Part shown: positions 1 to 6,191 of the stretch, one piece after another
How positions within the stretch are numbered: position 1 is the stretch's first letter
How the letters are laid out: every line of letters begins with the position of its first letter
Origin: an uncultured Clostridia bacterium
GTDB taxonomy: Bacteria; Bacillota; Clostridia; Oscillospirales; Acutalibacteraceae
Assembly: GCA_946497265.1 (NCBI GenBank)
Contig: CAMMKL010000016.1
Location: forward strand, 1-15,693
DNA: 15,693 nt
Reading direction: 5' to 3'
Program-made: the position numbers and the translations under genes
The notes under the pieces: model-generated
The model's database searches: none
What the model was told of the DNA's origin: nothing
What the model saw: only the letters and a program-made list of their open reading frames with translations

Positions 1-1710
1 GGTACCCGTAACCCGGTCGACGATCTTCCTCGGCGGATCGAATACTCCGTGCCGCCGCTGAATGGTGGAATGGATGCGGCCGGCACTGTTGGCCGGTGCG
101 GAAATGGAAAACGCATAATAGGGCTCCAACAGGATATTTTCCGCCTGTTCCAGCCCTTGCCGTACCGCTCGGCGCACCGCTTGCCGAAAATCCCCGCCCT
201 CGGTGTGTTTTTCATGCGCCCTGCCCGTCAAAAGCGTAATCTTTACATCCGTCAGCGGCGCACCCGTTAAAATCCCCCTGTGTTCCTTTTCAAACACGTG
301 TGTGCGGATCAGGTTTTGATAATGGGATTCCAGCACATCCGTCGGGCAGGCAGAGGCAAAGGTAATCCCGCTGCCGCGCGGGCCTGGCTCCAGCTTCAAA
401 TGTACCTCGGCGTAATGGCGGAGCGGTTCAAAATGGCCATACCCAATCACCGGGGAAGCAATCGTCTCCCGGTAGACGGTTTCACACGGACCGAACGTTA
501 TTTCGAACCCAAAGCGTTGCGGCACAATTCTTTCTAGAATTTCCAGTTGGATTCGCCCCATCACATGTACATGGATTTCCTGAAGCTCTTCTTCCCATTC
601 AATGGAAAGCTCCGGCTGCTCTTCTTCCAGCAGGCGAAAAGCGCGCAGCACGGTAGAAGCCGGTAGTTTTTCTCCGAATAGGACGCGCGCCGTCAAAAGC
701 GGCTGCAGCTCCCCTGCCGAGCGGGAGGGGCGGCTGCCCACCCGGTCTCCGGCACGCACCGAAGCAAGCCCCACTACGGCGCACAGATCCCCGGCCTCCG
801 CTTTCGGGAGGGGAATCGCTTTTTCCCCGTTATACTGACGGAGTTCGTTTACCTTTTCAAAAACCGGTTCCCCGTTTTCATTTTGTACACAAACAGTGTC
901 TTTTGCCCAGAGCGCACCGGAAAACACACGCACAAAAGATAATTTGCTGCCCGTACGGTCGTGCCGTACTTGATAAACAAGCCCGGAAAAGGGCTCTTTT
1001 TCTTGGGGACGTTCCTCCTCTGTCAAAAGGGCAAGGGCGTCCAAGAACTCTTTTACCCCTTCGTCGTTGAGGGCAGAGCCGCTAAAACACGGAAACAAAC
1101 TCCTTTCCCGCACCATAGACCGTGCCCGGCGGAGCCATTGCTCCCGGCAGAAACCATCCTCCACATAGCGTTCCATAAGGGTATCATCCATTTCGGCCAA
1201 GCGTTCCGCCAAGGGTCCGTCAAATTCACCATCTTGAAAATGGCCGGTAAACAGGATACAACCGGGGGAACATGTTTTTTGCAGCTCCTTTATTACCCGG
1301 GAAATATCAGCGCCCGGCCGATCCGTCTTATTTAAAAAAAACAGGGTCGGAATTCTATTTTTACGCAAAAGCTCCCAAATGGTTTCAGTATGCCCCTGCA
1401 CACCTTCCACGCAGCTCACTACCAAAACAGCGTAATCCACCGCAAAAAGCGCGCGCTCCATTTCTGCGGAAAAGTCCACGTGCCCAGGGGTATCCAACAA
1501 ATAAAAACGCCTGCCGCGATATGTAAAGGGCGCCTGACCGGAAAAAACCGTAATGCCCCGTTCTCTTTCGATAGGATGGCTGTCAAGATAAGCGTCTTTA
1601 TGATCCACCCGGCCCCGAACGCGGATGCTTTTGGTACGGTAGAGGATTTGTTCGGACAAGGTGGTTTTTCCGGCGTCTACATGCGCCAGCATTCCAATCA
1701 CTATGCTCAT
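1..1710 (-). CDS. Tet(M)/EF-G-like ribosomal protection GTPase, C-terminus cut by window edge
   Basis: Continuous minus-strand frame of 570 codons with no stop, running off the left edge; Tet(M) has about 639 residues, so roughly 70 are missing. It is a translational GTPase: G1 AHVDAGKTT at residues 9-17, switch RERGIT near 48-53, G3 DTPGH at 73-77 and G4 NKTD at 127-130. Later parts align by eye with Tet(M) domains II-V, for example the LLEPY segment after domain IV. Such proteins bind the ribosome in the cytoplasm and remodel the A site; true Tet(M)/Tet(O) eject tetracycline. Here the domain IV loop near residues 499-507 reads HEKHTEGGD instead of the SPVST-type loop of Tet(M), so tetracycline resistance should not be assumed. 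Its ATG overlaps the stop of the NYN gene by 4 nt (ATGA), which suggests translational coupling. The class is well supported; the physiological role is unknown. Confidence 0.88.
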   Translation of the reverse strand, partial: MSIVIGMLAHVDAGKTTLSEQILYRTKSIRVRGRVDHKDAYLDSHPIERERGITVFSGQAPFTYRGRRFYLLDTPGHVDFSAEMERALFAVDYAVLVVSCVEGVQGHTETIWELLRKNRIPTLFFLNKTDRPGADISRVIKELQKTCSPGCILFTGHFQDGEFDGPLAERLAEMDDTLMERYVEDGFCREQWLRRARSMVRERSLFPCFSGSALNDEGVKEFLDALALLTEEERPQEKEPFSGLVYQVRHDRTGSKLSFVRVFSGALWAKDTVCVQNENGEPVFEKVNELRQYNGEKAIPLPKAEAGDLCAVVGLASVRAGDRVGSRPSRSAGELQPLLTARVLFGEKLPASTVLRAFRLLEEEQPELSIEWEEELQEIHVHVMGRIQLEILERIVPQRFGFEITFGPCETVYRETIASPVIGYGHFEPLRHYAEVHLKLEPGPRGSGITFASACPTDVLESHYQNLIRTHVFEKEHRGILTGAPLTDVKITLLTGRAHEKHTEGGDFRQAVRRAVRQGLEQAENILLEPYYAFSISAPANSAGRIHSTIQRRHGVFDPPRKIVDRVTGT

Positions 1711-2495
1711 TTACTTCCTCCGGTTTCCTTTTTGGCGCGGCGGGAAACCGGTTTGCCTTTTCCCCGCACATAGATAAACTTAACATTCCCGTCGCGGCTG
1801 GAATGGGATTTGATATCAAACAAATTGAGCGACTTGATAAACGGCGTAAGCTTTAAAAAGCCATAATTGCGTACATCAAAATCCGGGAAGCGTTTGATCA
1901 GCGTGCTGCCAATGCTGCCAAGCGGCGCCCAGCCGTCGTCGTCCGAGGTTTCCTCTACAATGGTCAAAATCGCCTTTTTGATAACGGAAAGCGGCGTGCG
2001 GACGGTATCCTCTTCCGGTTCCTGCTCTTCCTCTTCCGCTTCTTCCGTTTGGGGGATCGCCTGGGTCAAAACCTCCAAATATTTAAATTTGTTGCAAGCC
2101 GCGATAAAAGCGGTAGGCGTTTTTTTCTCACCCATCCCTACCACATGCATCCCGCTTTCCCGAAGGCGGGATGCCAGACGGGTAAAATCACTGTCGCTGG
2201 ATACAATACAGAAGCCTTCCACATTCCCAGTGTATAGGATGTCCATTGCATCAATGATCATCGCGGAATCGGTCGCATTTTTTCCAGTGGTATAGCCGTA
2301 TTGCTGTATGGGGGTTATGGAATTTTCCAGTAGCGCGCTCTTCCAGGAACTTAGGTTCGGCCTGGTCCAATCCCCATAAATGCGTTTGTATGTGATGGTG
2401 CCGTCGTTGGCCAATTCGTCCAGAATGGGTTTGATGTATTTTTCGGACACATTGTCCGCATCTATGAGCACCGCAAAACGTTTGTCCTGTGACAT
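1707..2495 (-). CDS. NYN-domain (LabA/PIN-like) protein with C-terminal OST-HTH/LOTUS domain
   Basis: 262 residues. Residues about 7-142 form a NYN/PIN-fold domain with the acidic set expected of a metal-dependent ribonuclease: D12 and D14 in LIDADN, D76 in the TDSAMIIDAMD helix, and D101/D103 in SSDSDF. A very acidic linker (about 150-163, mostly Glu) leads to an OST-HTH/LOTUS domain (about 168-245), a fold linked to RNA binding. Family knowledge predicts a cytoplasmic RNA-binding or RNA-cleaving protein; the substrate is unknown. The ATG at 2495 has an AGGAGG ribosome site at 2504-2509 with 8 nt spacing. It is the first gene of the operon and overlaps the GTPase start by 4 nt, which hints at a shared role around RNA or translation. 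A structured leader of about 200 nt lies upstream. Confidence 0.88.
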   Translation of the reverse strand: MSQDKRFAVLIDADNVSEKYIKPILDELANDGTITYKRIYGDWTRPNLSSWKSALLENSITPIQQYGYTTGKNATDSAMIIDAMDILYTGNVEGFCIVSSDSDFTRLASRLRESGMHVVGMGEKKTPTAFIAACNKFKYLEVLTQAIPQTEEAEEEEQEPEEDTVRTPLSVIKKAILTIVEETSDDDGWAPLGSIGSTLIKRFPDFDVRNYGFLKLTPFIKSLNLFDIKSHSSRDGNVKFIYVRGKGKPVSRRAKKETGGSK

Positions 2496-2576
2496 TTACA
2501 AAACCTCCTCGTATCATATGAAGTGAAAAATAGGCATCGTTACCCTTTGATCGCCTTAGACCAAACATTGCCGGTC

Positions 2577-2703
2577 AGGGCCGGATGCAACAAGCGTGCG
2601 TTAAGCCGGAGGGTTCCCCCATCGGTAGGCTAACCCCCAAGAAGGAGGCCTTTCGGCCCAAGCGAATGAAAAAACACCCCCTTGGCTTGCATTTAGGCCG
2701 AAA
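2577..2703 (-). ncRNA. Candidate structured RNA or 5' leader upstream of the NYN gene
   Basis: This non-coding stretch folds compactly by hand. A closing helix pairs GGCC (2696-2699) and ATGCAA (2687-2692, minus sense) with TTGCAT (2585-2590) and GGCC (2579-2582). Inside it are a GGCC-GAAA-GGCC hairpin and a GUUAGCC/GGCUUAAC arm (2600-2633) whose inner loop can be GGG-GGAA-CCC. CCAAGGGGG can also pair with CCUUCUUGG through 9 pairs including two G-U. Both small loops are GNRA type only when read on the minus strand, and a minus promoter ends just upstream, so I favour the minus strand. It could be a cis-regulatory leader or an independent small RNA. I do not recognise an Rfam family, and the fold is hand-drawn. 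Confidence 0.35.
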
Positions 2704-2716
2704 AACATGGTATCAT
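2687..2716 (+). promoter_or_regulatory. Promoter of the CBM9-like gene
   Basis: Plus-strand TTGCAT (2687-2692), an 18-nt spacer and TATCAT (2711-2716; 5 of 6 to consensus), predicting a start near 2723 and a short leader before ATG 2752. The -35 is weak. The position argues against an upstream ATG at 2707 being used. Confidence 0.4.
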
Positions 2717-2733
2717 CTTTTACAGACTGTCAA
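2707..2733 (-). promoter_or_regulatory. Promoter of the NYN/GTPase operon
   Basis: Minus-strand consensus -35 TTGACA (2728-2733) and an extended -10, TGA-TACCAT (TACCAT at 2707-2712), with a short 15-nt spacer. It would start RNA near 2700, exactly where the foldable leader begins. It overlaps the plus-strand promoter of the CBM9-like gene. Confidence 0.45.
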
Positions 2734-2751
2734 AAACAAAGGAGATTATCC

Positions 2752-3360
2752 ATGAGAACACTGTGTATCCCTTATTGTGAAAACCTTAATTTTTCCCCCG
2801 GGGCGGTGGCCGATATCAATATTTACCGGTGGCAGGAAAATAATTATACTCCAAAAGCGCAGGCGCAACTATGCTACAACCAATCGGCGTTGGCCGTGCG
2901 GTTAATCGCACAGGAGGCAAACCCGCGCGCCATTATACAGGAAGACGGCGGAGCCGTGTGGACAGACAGTTGCCTGGAATTCTTTGTGCATCCGGAATCC
3001 GACCCCCGGTATTTAAACTTTGAAATCAATTCGCTTGGCAAAACGTTGTTGTCTTTCGGAGACCGGCCAAACCCCGGACGCATTTCCTTAATTGGAAAGT
3101 ATCTCAAAGAAATCCGTGTTACCCCCGAAAGATCCTCGGTCGATTGGCAAGTCACCTTTCGAATTCCTTTCTCCATGCTGAGGGAAATTTATGGGGACAT
3201 CGATTTCTCCCGTTTAAGGGCGAATTTTTACAAATGCGGCGACCGTACTGAATTCCCCCATTTTGGAATGTGGAGCGAAATCCATAACGATCTGCCTTTG
3301 TTCCACCTACCGCAGTATTTCGGCACGCTCCTTCTCGACCGTCCCGGCGTGGGTTGCTAA
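2752..3360 (+). CDS. CBM9-like carbohydrate-binding domain protein
   Basis: 202 residues from ATG 2752, chosen because AAAGGAG (2738-2744) lies 7 nt upstream; the in-frame ATG at 2707 overlaps the promoter and has no ribosome site. The sequence matches the CBM9-like family typical of Clostridia and Bacteroidetes: VWTDSCLEFFV, then YLNFEIN with a following Gly, a VDWQVTFRIPF strand and a late FYKCGD element. No signal peptide or membrane segment is visible, so it is probably cytoplasmic or leaderless despite a fold associated with sugar binding. The family normally occurs either as a module of xylanases or, as here, alone with no known enzyme activity. It is monocistronic, and its stop lies only 6 nt from the convergent PHP gene. 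Confidence 0.8.
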   Translation: MRTLCIPYCENLNFSPGAVADINIYRWQENNYTPKAQAQLCYNQSALAVRLIAQEANPRAIIQEDGGAVWTDSCLEFFVHPESDPRYLNFEINSLGKTLLSFGDRPNPGRISLIGKYLKEIRVTPERSSVDWQVTFRIPFSMLREIYGDIDFSRLRANFYKCGDRTEFPHFGMWSEIHNDLPLFHLPQYFGTLLLDRPGVGC

Positions 3361-3366
3361 CTGGAA

Positions 3367-4050
3367 TCATAACTTCCTACGGGTTTCCAGGCGATAGGCC
3401 CTTTCGCGCAGAAGGTGGGCAAACTCCAGCGATGTGCGGGGGCGTTTGCCTAACAGCACGGAGGCGCCCGCCAGATCTTCCATTTTGTGAAAATCGGAAC
3501 CGGCACTCTCCAGAAGGCCGTACTTTTGAGCCCATTCCTTCGCCAGCATGTTTTTGGAATTGTGGCGCGGATTGCCGTAAAACACCTCGATGCCATGCAG
3601 ATAAGCCGGGTTTCCCCGGTAGCATTCCGCACGGAACGGATGGGCTTGTACCACTGCAAAGCCCAGTTTATCCGCGATTGGGAAAAAGGATTGAAGCGAA
3701 GCTTCATAAAGCCATTCCCATCCCCGCAAAAAGTCCTCCGACAGCCCATACACCAAAAAGTCGTTGTAATTTCCGGGAAAGCGGAACTCCGCCCCCAACA
3801 AAATGGTAAGCCCAAGCTTTTCCCCTTCGTTTTTTGCGGCCCAATACCCTTTTAGGAACCGATCCATCGCGGTTTGCCAGGAAGTGCCCCCTTCGCTTCC
3901 CAGTACGCCGGCGCTAAAATGGTCGGTAATGACTATGCCGTCGTATCCGCTTTCGTAGTACTTGCGCACCGATTCCGCAGCGGGTACGCAGCCGCAAGGG
4001 CTGCTTTCTTTTGTATGGAAATGCGTTTCAAAGCGATATGCCTTTTTCAA
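3367..4050 (-). CDS. PHP-domain metal-dependent phosphoesterase
   Basis: About 227 residues. The PHP motifs appear in order: ETHFHT (HxH) close to the N-terminus, VITDHF, VVQAHPF, NPRHN and SAGSDFH near the C-terminus. These are the His/Asp ligands of the trinuclear metal site seen in histidinol-phosphatase and polymerase PHP domains. The likely role is hydrolysis of a small phosphoester in the cytoplasm; the substrate is unknown. The frame stays open to a TTG at 4092, but that start has no ribosome site and would leave only 21 nt to the divergent maf gene. The TTG at 4048-4050 has AAAGGAAG just upstream and starts the protein a few residues before the first motif, as in relatives, so I chose it. 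Confident family, uncertain start. Confidence 0.83.
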   Translation of the reverse strand: MKKAYRFETHFHTKESSPCGCVPAAESVRKYYESGYDGIVITDHFSAGVLGSEGGTSWQTAMDRFLKGYWAAKNEGEKLGLTILLGAEFRFPGNYNDFLVYGLSEDFLRGWEWLYEASLQSFFPIADKLGFAVVQAHPFRAECYRGNPAYLHGIEVFYGNPRHNSKNMLAKEWAQKYGLLESAGSDFHKMEDLAGASVLLGKRPRTSLEFAHLLRERAYRLETRRKL

Positions 4051-4113
4051 AAGCAACTTCCTTTCCAATTTGGATCTATCAAAATAAATCAAGGATCAGA
4101 AAAGAGGATCACG

Positions 4114-4680
4114 ATGCTATACCCGTTGATTTTGGCTTCTTCTTCCCCTCGTAGGAAGGAGCTCCTTGCTTTGTTGGACATTCCCTTCACTATACAAAGT
4201 TCCGATACCGACGAGTCGTTGCCCGCAGGGATCTCCCCTGAAAGGGCAGTGCTCCTGCTGGCTAAACGGAAAGCAGAAGCGGTACAAAAAAAACGCGCCG
4301 ACGGCAAATGTTTGATTTTATCCGCCGATACCGTTGTAGCGTATCAAGGGAACATTTTGGGAAAGCCCAAAACGGAAGAGGAAGCTTTTTCTATGCTGAG
4401 TGCTTTATCCGGTAACACGCATTCCGTGTATACCGGCGTGTGCCTGGATTCCCCCAAAGCAAGCTCCCTCTTTTACGTTTGCACTAAAGTAACCTGTTCT
4501 CCTCTTTCTTCTCAGGAAACCCGGGATTCTATCGCCACAGGAGAACCCATGGACAAAGCCGGCGCGTACGGGATTCAGGGCCGCGGCTCCCTCTTCGTCC
4601 AAAAGATATGCGGCGATTATTTTAATGTAGTAGGGCTTCCCATTGCACGGGTAAAACGGGAAATTTTAAAGCTAATGTGA
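4114..4680 (+). CDS. maf: Maf/YhdE-family nucleoside triphosphate pyrophosphatase
   Basis: 188 residues, the usual Maf length. Signature elements: the N-terminal ILASSSPRRKELL phosphate-binding loop, SADTVV with the catalytic Asp in the middle, LGKP, and the C-terminal AGAYGIQG and DYFNVVGLP blocks. Maf proteins hydrolyse dTTP/UTP or modified nucleotides to monophosphates in the cytoplasm, acting as house-cleaning enzymes and influencing septation. ATG 4114 is preceded by GAGGA (4104-4108) at 5 nt. Frame upstream of 4114 is open but has no ribosome site and overlaps the PHP gene on the other strand. It is not followed by the mreBCD/minCD genes often found beside maf in Firmicutes; here it stands alone. 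Confidence 0.93.
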   Translation: MLYPLILASSSPRRKELLALLDIPFTIQSSDTDESLPAGISPERAVLLLAKRKAEAVQKKRADGKCLILSADTVVAYQGNILGKPKTEEEAFSMLSALSGNTHSVYTGVCLDSPKASSLFYVCTKVTCSPLSSQETRDSIATGEPMDKAGAYGIQGRGSLFVQKICGDYFNVVGLPIARVKREILKLM

Positions 4681-4682
4681 GA

Positions 4683-4707
4683 CTGGCGGCCCGCAGGGAG
4701 CCGCCAG
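4683..4707. terminator. Strong hairpin between convergent maf and acetyltransferase genes
   Basis: Perfect 8-bp GC-rich stem CTGGCGGC/GCCGCCAG with a 9-nt loop, placed 2 nt after the maf stop and 10 nt from the acetyltransferase stop. There is no clear U-tract on either side, so it may act as an RNA 3'-end stabiliser or a weak bidirectional terminator. Confidence 0.5.
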
Positions 4708-4716
4708 CATGCATGT

Positions 4717-4998
4717 TTAAACCTTGTTCGCCAATATGTCCTGATATTCGGAGTTTTTTTGAAACCATTTCATTGCATAGGAACAGGTCGGTACGACTTT
4801 GCGGCCATCTTCGCGGACGGTCTGCGCAACGGCCAAAATCAGCTTGCTTGCAATCCCTTGCCCGCGCAGGCTCTCGTCTACAAAGGTGCGGCTGATTTCC
4901 ACAATATTTTCAGATGCTTTGGGGAAGGTTACTTCCGCCACCAAGCGACCGTTTTCATCTTGAAGATAAATCCGGTTTTGCTCTTTCTGAAATTCCAT
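4717..4998 (-). CDS. Small GNAT acetyltransferase (YjdJ/COG2388 type)
   Basis: 93 residues, a single minimal GNAT fold. The acetyl-CoA pyrophosphate-binding motif is RGQGIASKL starting at residue 45, after the strand VEISRTFVDESL. The C-terminus carries CSYAMKWFQKNSEYQDIL, typical of the YjdJ group (conserved Cys-Tyr and a terminal 'hpey' helix). It probably acetylates a small substrate in the cytoplasm; the substrate is unknown. The frame is open further upstream, but ATG 4998 has GAGGAG about 7 nt before it and gives the normal family length, while the upstream extension would cross its own promoter and read as non-protein-like sequence. It is transcribed alone from a near-perfect promoter at 5068-5096. 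Confidence 0.85.
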   Translation of the reverse strand: MEFQKEQNRIYLQDENGRLVAEVTFPKASENIVEISRTFVDESLRGQGIASKLILAVAQTVREDGRKVVPTCSYAMKWFQKNSEYQDILANKV

Positions 4999-5067
4999 TC
5001 CTTGTCTCCTCTTTCGTGAAGGAAGCGCCGGCAGGTTCCGACGCAATCCCCGTATTTTTGCTTTCTT

Positions 5068-5096
5068 ATTATACCCTGAAAACGTCATCGTGACAA
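5068..5096 (-). promoter_or_regulatory. Sigma-A-type promoter of the acetyltransferase gene
   Basis: Minus-strand TTGTCA (5091-5096), a 17-nt spacer and a perfect TATAAT (5068-5073). The -35 directly abuts the T-run of the preceding operon's terminator. Confidence 0.75.
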
Positions 5097-5097
5097 G

Positions 5098-5154
5098 AAA
5101 AAAGAAGAGGCATCTGCAAAATACGGAATCCATCCGTTCCCGCAGCCTGCCTCT
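5098..5154 (-). terminator. Rho-independent terminator of the small-protein operon
   Basis: On the minus strand, stem AGAGGCA (from 5148-5154) pairs with TGCCTCT (from 5106-5112). It continues inward with CTGC/GCAG, and CGGAA can pair with TTCCG at the tip. It is followed by TCTTTTTT. It sits 28 nt after the stop of the last small gene. Confidence 0.75.
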
Positions 5155-5182
5155 CCCCTTTTCGCCGGCTATCACGTTCGAA

Positions 5183-5359
5183 TCAATTATCGCCCCGGGT
5201 CAAGTTTTCCGCATAATCGCACAAACTGGCAAAGGAATTGATATGGGAAGCGCGCTCGCTGATCGTTTCCTGAACATAATCCGGCAACGTATCAAAGTAC
5301 TCATGCGCGCGGGCGTTTGCATTAATCAACTCAAACAAGTCGCTGTATTTCTTTTCCAT
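5183..5359 (-). CDS. Small conserved Clostridial-type protein, paralog 1
   Basis: 58 residues from ATG 5359, starting MEKKYSDLFELINA. This start is chosen for GAGGTG about 6 nt upstream; an upstream extension to 5392 would overlap the preceding gene. Visible features: EYFDTLPDYVQETISER followed by a helical SFASLCDYAENLTRG tail. No signal peptide or membrane segment. It shares the EYFxxLP core and overall layout with the gene immediately upstream (5365-5550), so the two look like an ancient tandem duplication. I recognise the LPxYVQ..I..R pattern from short uncharacterised Clostridial proteins but know of no function. It is the last gene before the terminator. Confidence 0.65.
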   Translation of the reverse strand: MEKKYSDLFELINANARAHEYFDTLPDYVQETISERASHINSFASLCDYAENLTRGDN

Positions 5360-5364
5360 ACTGT

Positions 5365-5550
5365 TCACCTCAAGGGCTTTTTGTTTTTCCATTCGGCTAC
5401 GCAGGACTGCATTTCTTCAAAGGAAGCGGCGTCCATTGCTTCCACCCTGTGCTTTAATTCTGTCGGCAGGGAATGGAAGTATTCGTAACTGGTTAAATCC
5501 TCTTCCAGCAAATCGGATAAGCCGAGGTGCTGGTCAATGGAACCATTCAA
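5365..5550 (-). CDS. Small protein, paralog 2, TTG start
   Basis: 61 residues. The start is TTG at 5548-5550, supported by GGGGTGAT, an extended match to the anti-Shine-Dalgarno, ending 2 nt before it in optimal register; the nearby ATG (5544-5546) is in another frame. The sequence contains SYEYFHSLPTELKHRV and a C-terminal Glu/Lys-rich helix, related to the EYFDTLPDYV region of the next gene 5 nt downstream. Soluble, with no recognisable domain. The tight spacing indicates co-transcription and probably stoichiometric expression of the two. Function unknown. Confidence 0.6.
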   Translation of the reverse strand: MNGSIDQHLGLSDLLEEDLTSYEYFHSLPTELKHRVEAMDAASFEEMQSCVAEWKNKKPLR

Positions 5551-5599
5551 AAGATCACCCCGAAAGGTAGTATGCTCTTAAAAAGCCAAAATATCAGCG

Positions 5600-5878
5600 T
5601 CAGCCTTTCAAAGCAGCCATAAAGTTCTCATAAGTATCATTCCAATATTCCATTGGATAGGTGGCTCCACCGTTGGTGCTGTTCAGAATATCGTCGCACA
5701 ATTGTTGATCCAAATTAAAAAGTTCCCCAACCGTGATCGGATATCCTTTTTCTGTTGCAATTTTACAGAACGCATCCATCGGGTCGTCGGCCTGCTGTGT
5801 GGCCAACAGCGCTTGCTTCAGCGATTCCTGATGGCGGGCGGCCGTGAGAAGTTCTCTTAATATATCGTTGCTGTTCAT
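5600..5878 (-). CDS. Nif11-like small protein
   Basis: 92 residues. ATG 5878 has GGAGG at 5885-5889 with 6 nt spacing. Residues about 1-65 resemble the Nif11 domain: an N-terminal helix with AARHQESLKQALL, then a DAFCKIATEKGYPITVGEL block matching the family's 'a..aGf.it.eEL' pattern. A Gly-Gly occurs at 70-71 (STNGGATYP), followed by a 21-residue tail rich in aromatic and acidic residues but lacking Cys. Nif11 domains often serve as leader peptides of ribosomally made modified peptides (nitrile-hydratase/Nif11 class), and others are stand-alone small proteins. No maturase or C39 transporter lies next to it, so a precursor role is not established. It sits in a minus-strand run of small genes. 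Confidence 0.6.
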   Translation of the reverse strand: MNSNDILRELLTAARHQESLKQALLATQQADDPMDAFCKIATEKGYPITVGELFNLDQQLCDDILNSTNGGATYPMEYWNDTYENFMAALKG

Positions 5879-5939
5879 TTGATACCTCCATATTTTTACA
5901 AATTCCTACAATCCTTGCCGTTAAACTATGCTTCCATAT

Positions 5940-6119
5940 TTACCATTTATTAGGTTTTCCCGGCGGGCAAAATGGAGCAAAAAACGGCTCTTGCGATTCT
6001 TTAAATTTTTGTACGGGGTCCTCTTGCTCTAATTGTCCCGCCGCGGCTTTCGAGGCTTTGAGCCAATCCGGCAAATGCATGGCGTTGGGGTCGGAACAAT
6101 GATACACATTCATTTTCAC
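5940..6119 (-). CDS. Hidden 59-aa two-cysteine protein, GTG start
   Basis: Short minus-strand gene starting GTG 6119 (MKMNVYHCSDPNAM...) and ending TAA at 5940-5942. AAGGGGAG (6128-6135) lies 8 nt before GTG; the in-frame ATG at 6113 would be 14 nt away, so GTG is preferred. Features: Cys8 in YHCSDPNAMHLPDW, a central helix KASKAAAGQLEQEDPVQKF, and a proline-rich C-terminus FAPFCPPGKPNKW with Cys51. Codon use is GC-ending like neighbouring real genes, supporting coding. It lies between the DUF6512 gene and the Nif11-like gene in the same direction. I do not recognise a family. The two isolated cysteines could form a disulfide, bind metal or be modification sites. Confidence 0.55.
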   Translation of the reverse strand: MKMNVYHCSDPNAMHLPDWLKASKAAAGQLEQEDPVQKFKESQEPFFAPFCPPGKPNKW

Positions 6120-6191
6120 GAAAACAACTCCCCTTCAGAAAATGTCCTACCTTAGTATATGCGAAAGAAATGAAAAAGGGAAAGATTTTCG

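Noticed and set aside
1..1710. Acquired tetracycline-resistance cassette
   Set aside because: There is no mobile element or conjugative-transposon gene nearby, the gene is coupled to a NYN gene, and the domain IV loop differs from drug-displacing proteins.
2573..2595. Plus-strand GGTCAGGGCCGGA resembling the conserved core of bacterial SRP RNA
   Set aside because: The following bases do not give the required CC-GGAA-GG tetraloop hairpin, and the flanks do not pair as an SRP RNA should. The foldable structure is better on the minus strand.
2707..2751. Upstream ATG at 2707 as start of the CBM9-like gene
   Set aside because: It has no ribosome site and overlaps the predicted -10; ATG 2752 has AAAGGAG at ideal distance and gives the normal N-terminus.
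4999..5175. N-terminal extension of the acetyltransferase to 152 residues
   Set aside because: It would include the promoter and the ribosome site of ATG 4998, and the added residues do not look like a GNAT N-terminus.
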